Below are positions 35,860 through 43,211 of a DNA stretch of 64,000 nt, in pieces. Each line of letters opens with the position of its first letter. Position 1 is the first letter of the stretch. The translations under genes and the position numbers were made by a program. Origin of the DNA: Streptomyces broussonetiae (lineage in GTDB: Bacteria > Actinomycetota > Actinomycetes > Streptomycetales > Streptomycetaceae). The stretch is taken from positions 3,658,001 to 3,722,000 of the forward strand of contig NZ_CP047020.1 of assembly GCF_009796285.1 (NCBI RefSeq), written 5' to 3'. Below the pieces are notes generated by a model. That model was not told the origin of the DNA, did no database searches, and saw only the letters and a program-made list of their open reading frames with translations.

Positions 35860-36153
35860 ATGTCTCGCATCGCGAAGGCAGCCGTTGTCGCCCTCGGCAC
35901 CGGTGCCGTGGTGGTCGGCGGGGCCGGGCTGGCCCTGGCCGACGCGGGCGCCGAGGGCGCGGCCGTCGACTCGCCGGGTGTGCTGTCCGGCAACCTGCTC
36001 CAGGTTCCGGTCAACGTCCCGGTCGACGTGTGCGGGAACACCGTCGATGCGATCGCCCTGCTGAACCCCGCCTTCGGCAACACCTGCGTCAACAAGGGCG
36101 ACCTGAAGCCGGGCAACCCCGGCGGCTACGGCAACGGCGGCTACGGCCACTGA
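35860..36153 (+). CDS. chpG: Short chaplin (ChpG position) with Gly/Tyr tail
   Basis: A 97-residue secreted amyloid-forming surfactant of the aerial hyphae surface. ATG 35860 has AAAAGGAGA upstream. The signal peptide (about 1-27) ends ALA-DAG. The chaplin domain follows: AVDSPGVLSGNLLQVPVNVP, then two cysteines in DVCGNTVDAI and NTCVNKG, which form a disulfide. After the domain there is an extra tail GDLKPGNPGGYGNGGYGH, as in ChpG. Position next to melC2/melC1, as recalled for S. coelicolor SCO2699, supports the name. Short chaplins have no sorting signal and self-assemble at air-water interfaces. Confidence 0.93.
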   Translation: MSRIAKAAVVALGTGAVVVGGAGLALADAGAEGAAVDSPGVLSGNLLQVPVNVPVDVCGNTVDAIALLNPAFGNTCVNKGDLKPGNPGGYGNGGYGH

Positions 36154-36197
36154 CCGGACCGGCCGACGCGACGATCCGGCCGTCAGCGGCAGACCCC

Positions 36198-36230
36198 AAG
36201 AGCCCCGGCACTGCGAGCGCCGGGGCTCTT
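36198..36230. terminator. Bidirectional terminator between chpG and melC2
   Basis: AAGAGCCCCGGC (36198-36209) and GCCGGGGCTCTT (36219-36230) pair perfectly over 12 bp with a 9-nt loop, lying between two converging genes. Confidence 0.88.
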
Positions 36231-36280
36231 CCCCTGCCCCTGCCCGGCAGCGCCCGTCTCGTGCCCGGGAGCCCGCGGCC

Positions 36281-37147
36281 TCAGGCGTACCGGTAGATCC
36301 GGCTCAGGTCCTCCAGCTGGTCCGGTGTCTCGTCCCACGGCGGCAGTTTCCCGTAGCGGGCGACGACCCGCCCGTTCTGGTCGTCGGCGGGGCCGGGCGG
36401 GTCGGCCGGCAGATAGCGGTGCTCGCGGTGCGCCCGCTGCCAGCGCTGCCACTGCAGGTCGACGAAGGCGTGGTGCAGCCAGAACACCGGGTCGTTGACC
36501 GAGGCACCGCCGAGCATCACCCCGCCGACCCAGCGGTGCACCCGGTTGTGGTTGTGCCAGGAGGCGCTGCCGCTGCCCTGCCCCCAGCCCTCCAGCTTGT
36601 TGCGGAAGCCGCTGGTCACGGTCGAGTCCCACGGCGGAGTGTCGTAGACGGGGTCGTCGAGCGCCCACCGCAGGTCGCTCTTCGTGGGCAGCTGCAAGGG
36701 GGCGGCGGCACGGCCCAGGTCCCGGGTGAGGAACCTGCCGTCGGTGACGCCCTCCTTGATGGTCCAGTGACCGGCCGCATAGGCGAACGGCCCGGTCGTC
36801 ACCTGCTGGTCAAAGCGCCGTCCGTTGCCGCCGAGCAGGTCCTTCGTCCACGGCACCGAGGCCGGCGTACGGTCCCGGGTCCAGTCCCAGTACGGCACCG
36901 TCACCGAGGAGTCGACGCGGCGCAGCGCCCGCTCCAGCTCCAGCACGAACCGGCGGTGCCAGGGCAGGAAGGACGGCGCCATGTGCGCGGTGCGCAGACC
37001 GGTCTCGCCGTCGGGGGTGTAGTGGGCGATGTGCGTGCGGACGAACTCGTCGTACTCACCGCGCCGCTTGAGTTCCAGCAGGGCGTTCACGAACCGGCGC
37101 CGCTCGCTCGCGGTGAGCGTGCCGACGTCCCTACGCACGTACGCCAC
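36281..37147 (-). CDS. melC2: Tyrosinase (binuclear copper monooxygenase)
   Basis: A 288-residue type 3 copper enzyme that oxidises phenols and catechols on the way to melanin. CuA ligands lie in VRTHIAHY, RTAHMAPSFLPWHRRF and the second of these histidines; CuB ligands are in WHNHNRVHRWVGG and DPVFWLHHAFVD. It has no signal peptide of its own, since tyrosinase is exported bound to its caddie protein MelC1. The start is GTG 37147, inside the end of melC1 (17-nt overlap), so synthesis of the two is coupled. Length and motif spacing agree with S. antibioticus and S. castaneoglobisporus MelC2. Confidence 0.95.
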   Translation of the reverse strand: MAYVRRDVGTLTASERRRFVNALLELKRRGEYDEFVRTHIAHYTPDGETGLRTAHMAPSFLPWHRRFVLELERALRRVDSSVTVPYWDWTRDRTPASVPWTKDLLGGNGRRFDQQVTTGPFAYAAGHWTIKEGVTDGRFLTRDLGRAAAPLQLPTKSDLRWALDDPVYDTPPWDSTVTSGFRNKLEGWGQGSGSASWHNHNRVHRWVGGVMLGGASVNDPVFWLHHAFVDLQWQRWQRAHREHRYLPADPPGPADDQNGRVVARYGKLPPWDETPDQLEDLSRIYRYA

Positions 37148-37616
37148 GGTCTTCCCCCATGTGCATCTGTTCGCCGCCCATCGGGTCCGTGGCCAGGTCG
37201 TCGCGCAGCTGCTGGCCGGGGCCGATCTCGTCCACGGCCGCCCGGGTCGCCTCCAGCGGTGTCCGGTACGAGGTGTAGTGGTCGACCATGCTCAGCCAGG
37301 TGCCGTCGGCCCGCCGCATCAGGTGCAGCGGGCGCCCGTCGACGGTGATCCGCCAGTCCTCCTCGGTCGTCCCGCCCTCGACGACCGGCACCAGCACGCC
37401 CTGGATGAGGCGGCCCCGGTAGACCTCGTCGAAGGAGGTGCCGTCCGAGGACCGCATCGGGGGCACGGGCCGGGACGCGCCGACGACCGGCGCCAGTGCC
37501 AGCGCGGCGACCGAGGCCAGCAGCCCCCGCGCCACGTCCCTCCGGGCCGCTCTCGCCGCCCCCTCTTTCCCCTGCCGCCCCGCGCCCACCGTCGCTCCGT
37601 CGATACCGAAGACCAT
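37131..37616 (-). CDS. melC1: Tyrosinase copper chaperone and caddie protein MelC1
   Basis: A 161-residue secreted cofactor that loads copper into tyrosinase and carries it through the Tat pathway. ATG 37616 has GAGGAG upstream. The N-terminus is longer than usual and has the twin arginine AARRDVARGLLASVAALALA. The mature part matches MelC1: FDEVYRGRLIQG, then LHLMRRADGTWLSMVDHY and TPLEATRAAVDE, where the tyrosine occupies the tyrosinase active-site pocket. The C-terminus ends HMGEDRGVRA, less His-rich than typical. It precedes and overlaps melC2. Confidence 0.92.
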   Translation of the reverse strand: MVFGIDGATVGAGRQGKEGAARAARRDVARGLLASVAALALAPVVGASRPVPPMRSSDGTSFDEVYRGRLIQGVLVPVVEGGTTEEDWRITVDGRPLHLMRRADGTWLSMVDHYTSYRTPLEATRAAVDEIGPGQQLRDDLATDPMGGEQMHMGEDRGVRA

Positions 37617-37967
37617 CACGCGCTCCTCGCCTGGAACCGGACGCCCACGACCGGACGCCGTACCGGCTAACCGGCCCGGGGCACGGAGGGTCACCGCACC
37701 AGAGCCATCCGGTGGGGAGGAGCGGCTACGACGCCCGGCTCGAACGGGGGCGCGGTGGAGGCGGTGCGGCGGCTTCGGCGGCTTCGGCGGTCGAGTACAA
37801 CGGACCGGAGAACGGGACCGGAGAACGGGACCGGGCAACAGGACCGGGCGGCGGAGACGGCCGGGCCGACAAGGGGCGCAGCCCTTCGTACCCCAGCGCG
37901 CGCCCCGCACGGCTCACGGCTCACGGGCCACGGGCCACGGGCCCACGGCCCACAGCCCCCTGAGGGC
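37617..37967. repeat. Gene-free region with short tandem repeats upstream of melC1
   Basis: No gene is visible in these 351 bp. GGAGAACGGGACC is tandemly repeated at 37807-37819 and 37820-37832, with further GGACCGGGC echoes. CACGGGC-like heptamers recur at about 37920-37960. The region should include the melC promoter, which I could not locate. Confidence 0.55.
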
Positions 37968-38489
37968 CTACCGGCCCGCGCCGCCCGCCACGTCCGCGTC
38001 GGCGATCGTCTGCAGGGCCGGGGCGATGATGCCGAGCTGCGGCTCCTTGAGGTCCGGGAGGCCGAAGTTGTCCGGGTTGGGCCGGGTCAGGGGGGCGTCA
38101 GCGACCACGCCGGGGGTCAGCGTGTGCAGGTCGTTGACGGGGGTGTCGACGGCCACGTGGTCGAAGCGGTCGCCGAGGACCCGCGGGATCGGTGCGTCGA
38201 GGTTGACTCCGGGCAGGCCGCCGGACATCGGCACCGGGGGCAGGGTGCGGTCGGGCAGCAGGTGGCCGGTGACGTAGCGCGGGCCTTGGGGTGCGCCCGG
38301 CATCATCAGCGGCGCCGGCAGCTCCAGGCCCGCCTTCGGCATCTCCATGCCGAGGGACTCGGATGCGCCTTCCAGGGGCACGGAAATGGGGACCGTGCCG
38401 ACCGCGGCGGCGGGGGTGGCTGCGGCACCCACGGCGGCCGCGACGCCCGTGACGACGGCGGCAAGGGTTCCTCGGGTGGTCGACTTCAT
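37968..38489 (-). CDS. Secreted hypothetical protein, Pro/Leu-rich
   Basis: A 173-residue protein with a clear signal peptide (MKSTTRGTLAAVVTGVAAAVGAAATPAAA). The mature part is rich in Pro, Leu and Asp with short hydrophobic beta-like segments (GTVPISVPLEGA, RVLGDRFDHVAVDTPV) and no cysteine. There is no sorting signal. I know of relatives only as Streptomyces secreted proteins of unknown function. It lies among chaplin, tyrosinase and other secreted-protein genes and on the same strand as VKOR, so a cell-surface role during aerial growth is likely but unproven. Confidence 0.75.
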   Translation of the reverse strand: MKSTTRGTLAAVVTGVAAAVGAAATPAAAVGTVPISVPLEGASESLGMEMPKAGLELPAPLMMPGAPQGPRYVTGHLLPDRTLPPVPMSGGLPGVNLDAPIPRVLGDRFDHVAVDTPVNDLHTLTPGVVADAPLTRPNPDNFGLPDLKEPQLGIIAPALQTIADADVAGGAGR

Positions 38490-38605
38490 GTCAGGTACGG
38501 TCCCTTCCAGGATGCGGGAGTTCGACGTCCGTACCGCGTAACGAGCCGGAAAACCACTTCTGTTCACAATTCGCCCGGCTGCCGTAATTGTCGGCTGGTC
38601 ACTCT

Positions 38606-39190
38606 TCAGCTGGTCCAGAAGTCCCACCAGCGGGTCAGGATCAGCATGCCGACCACGCCGATGTGCAGCACCGGGAGCACCCAGGTGAACTCGGCGAGGA
38701 ACCCCTTCAGCCAGGTCGGCGCGGGCAGGAAGCCGTGCGCGACGACCAGCGAGGTGGCGTACCAGAACATGAGGATCGTGGCGACCCAGGCCAGAGCGCA
38801 CCACAGGCACAGCGCGTTGATCCGGTACAGGGACTCGTACTGGAGCCAGGAGACGAATCCGACGCCGAACAGGCAGCCGGCCTCGAACAGCAGCCAGTAC
38901 CAGCCGGGAAAGCGGGCCCCGGCGATCAGGCTCATACCGACGCACACGACGATGCCGTAGGCCACCAGGCCCAGCATCGGGTTGGGGAACCCGAAGGCCG
39001 CGGCCTGCTCGCTCTTCATCACACTGCCGCAGGACACCACAGGGTTCAGGCTGCATCCGGGCACGAAGTTCGGGTTCTGCAGCAGCTTGAACTTGTCGAG
39101 CGTGATGGCCCAGGAGGCGAGCAGCCCGGCCGCCCCGGTGAGTACCAGCAGCAGCCCGAATCCCCTGCCGCCGGCCAGGGGCTTGGGCAT
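38606..39190 (-). CDS. VKOR-family integral membrane thiol oxidoreductase
   Basis: A 194-residue membrane protein with four to five helices. The first extracytoplasmic loop contains the paired cysteines of VPGCSLNPVVSCGSV; the quinone-side CxxC is in ALCLWCALAW. Bacterial VKOR oxidises a DsbA-like partner to drive disulfide formation in exported proteins. No thioredoxin domain is fused. Disulfide-containing chaplins and rodlins are encoded nearby and are plausible clients. The ATG (39190) overlaps the upstream stop as TGATG, indicating coupling. Confidence 0.88.
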   Translation of the reverse strand: MPKPLAGGRGFGLLLVLTGAAGLLASWAITLDKFKLLQNPNFVPGCSLNPVVSCGSVMKSEQAAAFGFPNPMLGLVAYGIVVCVGMSLIAGARFPGWYWLLFEAGCLFGVGFVSWLQYESLYRINALCLWCALAWVATILMFWYATSLVVAHGFLPAPTWLKGFLAEFTWVLPVLHIGVVGMLILTRWWDFWTS

Positions 39191-39681
39191 CAGTGGCGCA
39201 CTCTGGCGGCCGGCAGGACGATGTGCGCGGCGGCGTTCAGGGTCTCCTCGGCACCGGCGAAGGCGGCGAGGTCGGCCGGCTCGACCGTCTTGCCGGGCTC
39301 GCCCTCGGGCCAGGCGCGGGTCGTGAACACGAGGTAGGCGTAGCCGCGCTCGGCGACGGCCTCGAGCCACTCCGGCGGCGCACCGGCCTGCGCGACCAGC
39401 TGTGGCATCCGTACGACGGCCTGGCCTGCCTCGACCAGCAGGCTGACGGGGAGGCTGGGCCGGGCGTTGCCGTCGACCAGGTCGCCGCCGACCGGCAGCC
39501 CGTTGCTGGTCAGCAGGTGCTCGACCGCCGCCGCGGTGGCCTCGGGGCCGCCCTCGGCGTCACCCAGGGAGTAGGCCAGCAGATAGGGCATGTCGGCGCC
39601 GTCGGGGGCCTCGCCGCTCCATGCGAGCAGGACGAGCGTGCCGAGGCCGGCCGGGCGGATGTCGCTTGGGGTTGAGGTCAC
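39190..39681 (-). CDS. DUF5949-like hypothetical protein
   Basis: A 163-residue cytoplasmic protein restricted, as far as I recall, to Streptomyces and relatives. It begins MTSTPSDIRPAGLGTLVLLAW and contains MPYLLAYSLGDAEGGPEA and SLLVEAGQAVVRMPQLVAQ. It has no cysteines, signal or membrane helix. The family name DUF5949 is from memory and not checked. It is coupled by a 1-nt overlap to VKOR. Confidence 0.65.
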   Translation of the reverse strand: MTSTPSDIRPAGLGTLVLLAWSGEAPDGADMPYLLAYSLGDAEGGPEATAAAVEHLLTSNGLPVGGDLVDGNARPSLPVSLLVEAGQAVVRMPQLVAQAGAPPEWLEAVAERGYAYLVFTTRAWPEGEPGKTVEPADLAAFAGAEETLNAAAHIVLPAARVRH

Positions 39682-39792
39682 CGCGCGACCCTATCGACGC
39701 TTCCGCGGGCCCTCTGACGGCTTCTCACCCTTCCGGACGAGCGCCCGGACCCGCTCCACACGAACGAGGGAAGCGGGGCCGCAAAAGCCGGG

Positions 39793-39820
39793 GGCCGGTG
39801 CCGCGGGTGCGGTACCGGCC
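39793..39820 (-). terminator. Terminator after the small secreted protein gene
   Basis: GGCCGGTGCCGC and GCGGTACCGGCC pair over 12 bp with one G-T wobble and a 4-nt loop, 21 nt beyond the stop of the gene at 39842. Confidence 0.75.
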
Positions 39821-39841
39821 TCCGTGCGTACGGGCGGGGTG

Positions 39842-40132
39842 TCAGCTCTGCAGGGGCAGGCCGCCGAGCAGCGGGTTGTGCTGGTTCAGCGCGCCGGTTG
39901 CGCCCTTGACCGTGTGGAGCAGGGAGTTCTTGTTCTCGGTGTTGAGCGCGTCCGACTGGTGATGGATCGGCATCGCGTCGTTGAGGGTGAGCGGGCCCTT
40001 GGTGAGCTGGTTGACGGCGCCGTTGAGGCTGGTGGGCGTCACGTCGGCGGCGTTGTAGGCGAACGCGGGCGCGGCAACGCCTGCGAGGGCCACGGAACCG
40101 GCAACGACAGCGGCAGCCTTCAGGGACTTCAT
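39842..40132 (-). CDS. Small secreted protein, 96 residues
   Basis: The signal peptide is MKSLKAAAVVAGSVALAGVA followed by APAFA. The mature 70-residue part (YNAADVTPTSLNGAVNQLTK..., LNTENKNSLLHTVKGATGAL) is Asn/Leu-rich, cysteine-free and free of charge clusters. It is related in style, but not in motif, to rodlins and chaplins. I do not recognise a family. It has strong terminators on both sides, so it is a single-gene transcript, as expected of an abundant secreted structural protein. Confidence 0.75.
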   Translation of the reverse strand: MKSLKAAAVVAGSVALAGVAAPAFAYNAADVTPTSLNGAVNQLTKGPLTLNDAMPIHHQSDALNTENKNSLLHTVKGATGALNQHNPLLGGLPLQS

Positions 40133-40265
40133 CGTGTTCCTTCCTTCGGCAACTCAAGTCACCCCAGTGAATTCTGACGCCGTGCCTAACGAGATCCGGC
40201 CGGGGCGGAAACCCCGTACGCACAAGACATATGAGATCCCCGAGGTTCGGCTCCTCGGGAACAGC

Positions 40266-40301
40266 ACTCAGCCGCCGTACCGGGCGGTACGGCGGCTGAG
40301 T
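40266..40301. terminator. Perfect 16-bp hairpin between two secreted-protein genes
   Basis: ACTCAGCCGCCGTACC (40266-40281) and GGTACGGCGGCTGAGT (40286-40301) are perfect complements around a GGGC loop. It lies 19 nt past the stop of the minus-strand gene at 40320. Confidence 0.9.
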
Positions 40302-40319
40302 GGTGCACGCGCCGAAGGG

Positions 40320-40970
40320 TCAGCCGGTCGCGGGCAGGTTCGGTACCGAGGCCGGGGAGGCCGCGTTCGAGGTGGCCAGGCCGAGCGTGGACGTCAGCAG
40401 GCCGACCAGGTTGGACACCACGCCGCCGGCCGCCGAGACCACCGTGGACAGGCCGGAGGTGGCCGCCTTGAGCAGGTTGTTGACCGCGGTCTGGAGAGAG
40501 GCGAGCAGGTCGCCGACGGCGTCGCGGGCCGCGGGGGCCTTGCCGTCGTCGGCGTGCTTCACGACGGCCGGGCGGTCCGGGACCATCGGGAGCTTGGCGG
40601 TCGAGGAGAGGCCGGGCGTCACGGGAGCCCTGGGCGCGGCCGGTGCCGGCAGGACCGGGGCAGTCCTGGCCACCTCGTTGATGGCCCGTCGGGCCGCCCC
40701 GCCGAGCCTGTCGGCCTCCTCGGAGGTCAGTCTGCCCTTCTTCAGCGACTCGTTGAGCAGGTCGACGACCGGCTGGAGTACGACACGGGTCGCGTCCAGG
40801 GCTCTGACCTGGACGAGCAGTTGCTCCTCTGCCTGCGTGGCGGGAGAGGAGGCGCTGGACGCGTGTTCTCGGGCCGCGTCGGCGGCAACGGCTGCCGGGC
40901 AGGTGACACCGGCCAGGACGGCGGCGCAGAGGGTGGTGGACGCAAGGCGCCGCGCGGACAGAACACGCAT
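40320..40970 (-). CDS. Secreted helical protein ending in LPATG
   Basis: A 216-residue exported protein. The signal peptide ends near ITCPAAVAADA. The mature part is helical (LLVQVRALDATRVVLQPVVDLL), then a Pro-rich linker, then a hydrophobic region NAVNNLLKAATSGLSTVVSAAGGVVSNLVGLL-like in composition (about 160-200). The last residues are NLPATG directly followed by the stop. LPATG looks like a sortase motif, but the obligatory hydrophobic helix and basic tail are missing. Either it is not a sorting signal or the protein has lost its anchor. It is close to chaplin F and may be a surface protein. Confidence 0.75.
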   Translation of the reverse strand: MRVLSARRLASTTLCAAVLAGVTCPAAVAADAAREHASSASSPATQAEEQLLVQVRALDATRVVLQPVVDLLNESLKKGRLTSEEADRLGGAARRAINEVARTAPVLPAPAAPRAPVTPGLSSTAKLPMVPDRPAVVKHADDGKAPAARDAVGDLLASLQTAVNNLLKAATSGLSTVVSAAGGVVSNLVGLLTSTLGLATSNAASPASVPNLPATG

Positions 40971-41141
40971 GGGAGTTCCTTTCGGTGAACAGCGGGACCT
41001 GTGCCCACCGTCCGTTCACCGACAGCGCCTCGCAACCGGTGGATCATGGATCTGATCCATCCGGGGGAGCGGAGGAATCGGCCGTCCGCCCCGTGGCGGA
41101 TACGCGGGACGGACGGCCGGCCGAAGGGTTGTGTCCCGGCG

Positions 41142-41381
41142 TCAGTGATTGACGCAGGTGTTTCCGAAGCCCGGGTTCAGCAGACCGATGACGTCGACGG
41201 TGTTGCCGCAGAGGGCGATCGGCACGTGGATCGGGATCTCGACGGTGTTGCCCGACAGAACGCCCGGCGAGTTCTTGGCGACGCCGGCCGCACCGGAGTC
41301 GGCGCAGGCCACACCGGCACCGCCGGCGACGGCCACGACGGCGGCGGAGGTCAGGACCAGACCCTTCGCGATACGCGACAT
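41142..41381 (-). CDS. chpF: Short chaplin (ChpF position)
   Basis: A 79-residue secreted surfactant. ATG 41381 follows an AAGGAGCA site. The signal peptide ends CADSG. The chaplin domain is GVAKNSPGVLSGNTVEIPIH, then ALCGNTVDVIGLLNPGFGNT with the second cysteine in CVNH at the C-terminus. Size and ending are those of short chaplins D to H. The name follows the remembered order chpG, melC, chpF. A BldN-like promoter lies upstream. Confidence 0.92.
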   Translation of the reverse strand: MSRIAKGLVLTSAAVVAVAGGAGVACADSGAAGVAKNSPGVLSGNTVEIPIHVPIALCGNTVDVIGLLNPGFGNTCVNH

Positions 41382-41437
41382 GGAGAGGTGCTCCTTGGGG
41401 ATCGAGGCAAACATGCGGGCGGACGCCCGGCGTTGTG

Positions 41438-41465
41438 TCAACGCGGGCCGGCGCCGGTAGTTGTG
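41438..41465 (-). promoter_or_regulatory. Sigma-BldN-like promoter of chaplin F
   Basis: On the minus strand, CACAAC (41465-41460) and CGTTGA (41443-41438) are 16 bp apart. The -10 matches the BldN consensus exactly and the -35 matches four of six positions. The distance to the start codon is 56 bp, close to that of chpG. Confidence 0.6.
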
Positions 41466-41598
41466 CCGCCAACGGGGTGATACACGCAAAGGGTTACCCT
41501 TCACACTTCCGACACACTTGTCCTCTTTCAACGGATTAATACGCATAGCGGCTAGAGTTACGGCCCTCTCCAGCACATGCGAAAGGGCACCGCCGGTC

Positions 41599-41970
41599 AT
41601 GCGCAAGCTCCTGGGTCCGCACACGGTGCGGCACACGGTCAGCGAGGACTTCACCGGCGCGGGCGACCGGCGCACGCTCTCCTCCGGCCCCCGGCGTACG
41701 CCCGTCACAGCGATCCGGCGTACGTCTGTCGCATTCGGCGGCTCCGTCAATCCACCTGACGACGTACCCGCCCCCACGACCAGCGCACCGGGGCCCACAC
41801 CCGCCCGGCGGATCTCTGGCTACGCCAACACGCTCGGCCACGACTCCGACCTGTCCGATCTCGGCCCGGATCGGCGGCGCGGCGGTGACCAGCCGGGCTT
41901 CCGGCTCGTTCCCCTGCCGGAAACGGCATGGGCCGACGTCCTCTTCGCCGCCGTGGACGCACAGGTGTGA
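41599..41970 (+). CDS. Arg/Thr-rich hypothetical protein ahead of the glycan locus
   Basis: A possible 123-residue protein from ATG 41599 (MRKLLGPHTVRHTVSEDF). It is rich in Arg, Thr and Pro, has no signal, membrane helix or cysteine, and matches no family I know. Upstream TAGAGT at 41553-41558 could be a -10. Codon bias is acceptable but not decisive. It ends 56 nt before the first glycosyltransferase and could be the first gene of that operon or a chance frame. Confidence 0.4.
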   Translation: MRKLLGPHTVRHTVSEDFTGAGDRRTLSSGPRRTPVTAIRRTSVAFGGSVNPPDDVPAPTTSAPGPTPARRISGYANTLGHDSDLSDLGPDRRRGGDQPGFRLVPLPETAWADVLFAAVDAQV

Positions 41971-42026
41971 GGCGCGTTCCCGACCGCCGTCCCGAGCGCC
42001 CCCCCTGTGAACGAGGTATTCCGCCC

Positions 42027-43211
42027 ATGCACCAGCCAGCGCCCGCCCCCCGGCCACGGGTCCTGCACCTCGCGCAACCCGTCGACGGCGGTGTCGCCCG
42101 GGTCGTCCTGGATCTGGCGCGCGCCCAGCTCGCGGCGGGCCTGCACGTCACGACGGCCTGTCCCGACGGTGAACTCGCCTTACAGTTGCGGGAGTTGGGC
42201 GTCGACGTCCACCACTGGCGGGCCGGCCGCGCCCCGGGCCCGGGCCTGCCGGGCGAGGTACGGCGGCTCGTACGACTGCTCGACGAGGTACGGCCCGAAC
42301 TGGTGCACGCGCACAGTGCCAAGGCGGGCCTGGCCGGCCGGCTCGCCGTCCGCGGCCGGATCCCCACCGTGTTCCAGCCGCACGCCTGGTCCTTCGAGGC
42401 GGTCGGCGGCGCCACGGCGGCGCTCGCGCTGCGCTGGGAGCGGTGGGGGGCGCGCTGGGCCGACCGGGTCGTGTGCGTCAGCGAGGCAGAGCGCACCACC
42501 GGGCTGCGCGCCGGGGTCCGGGCCGCGTACGCCGTCGTCCCGAACGGCATCGACACCGCACGCTTCTCACCGGGCCCGCACGCCCCCCTCGGATCCGCTC
42601 CTCTCGTGGTCTGCGTCGGCCGCCTCTGCCGCCAGAAGGGCCAGGACGTGCTGCTGGAGGCCTGGGAACAGGTGCTCGCAGCGGTGCCGCAGGCGAGGCT
42701 CGCCCTGGTCGGTGACGGTCCGGACCGCGAGACGCTGCAGCAACGCGCCCACCCCTCCGTACGGTTCGCCGGCGCGGTCACCGATGTCGTGCCCTGGTAC
42801 CGGGCCGCCGACCTGGTGGTGCTGCCCTCCCGCTGGGAGGGCATGGCGCTCGCCCCGCTGGAGGCACTGGGCTGCGGCCGGCCGGTCGTGCTCACCGACG
42901 TCGACGGCGCCCGCGAGAGCCTGCCGCCCGCCCTCGCCGCCCGCTGTCTGGTCCCCCCGGAGGACCCCACGGCTCTGGCCGGGGCGGTCGCCGGGCTGCT
43001 GTCCGACCCGCCGCTGCGCGCCGCGCTCGGCGACCAGGGGCGCCGGCACGTCCTGTCCACGCACGACGTACGGCACACCGCCGAGCGGATCGCGGCCCTG
43101 TACCGCGAGTTGCTCGACGCCGCCGAAGGGGCGCGTCCGTGCCGCCCGGAGGCAGACAGACAAACACACCCGCACGTGCCCTCCGAGTGCAGGGAGTCCA
43201 CCCCCTCGTGA
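42027..43211 (+). CDS. GT4-family glycosyltransferase, first of the glycan locus
   Basis: A 394-residue cytoplasmic or membrane-associated enzyme with a GT-B fold. It has RVLHLAQPVDGGVARVVLDL (acceptor domain) and VVPNGIDTARFS. The nucleotide-sugar EX7E region is PSRWEGMALAPLEALGCGRP. A C-terminal tail of about 30 residues is polar and dispensable-looking. It would add a sugar to a lipid-linked glycan. It overlaps the next gene as GTGA, the first of a chain of start-stop overlaps reaching nearly to 52375. Confidence 0.88.
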   Translation: MHQPAPAPRPRVLHLAQPVDGGVARVVLDLARAQLAAGLHVTTACPDGELALQLRELGVDVHHWRAGRAPGPGLPGEVRRLVRLLDEVRPELVHAHSAKAGLAGRLAVRGRIPTVFQPHAWSFEAVGGATAALALRWERWGARWADRVVCVSEAERTTGLRAGVRAAYAVVPNGIDTARFSPGPHAPLGSAPLVVCVGRLCRQKGQDVLLEAWEQVLAAVPQARLALVGDGPDRETLQQRAHPSVRFAGAVTDVVPWYRAADLVVLPSRWEGMALAPLEALGCGRPVVLTDVDGARESLPPALAARCLVPPEDPTALAGAVAGLLSDPPLRAALGDQGRRHVLSTHDVRHTAERIAALYRELLDAAEGARPCRPEADRQTHPHVPSECRESTPS

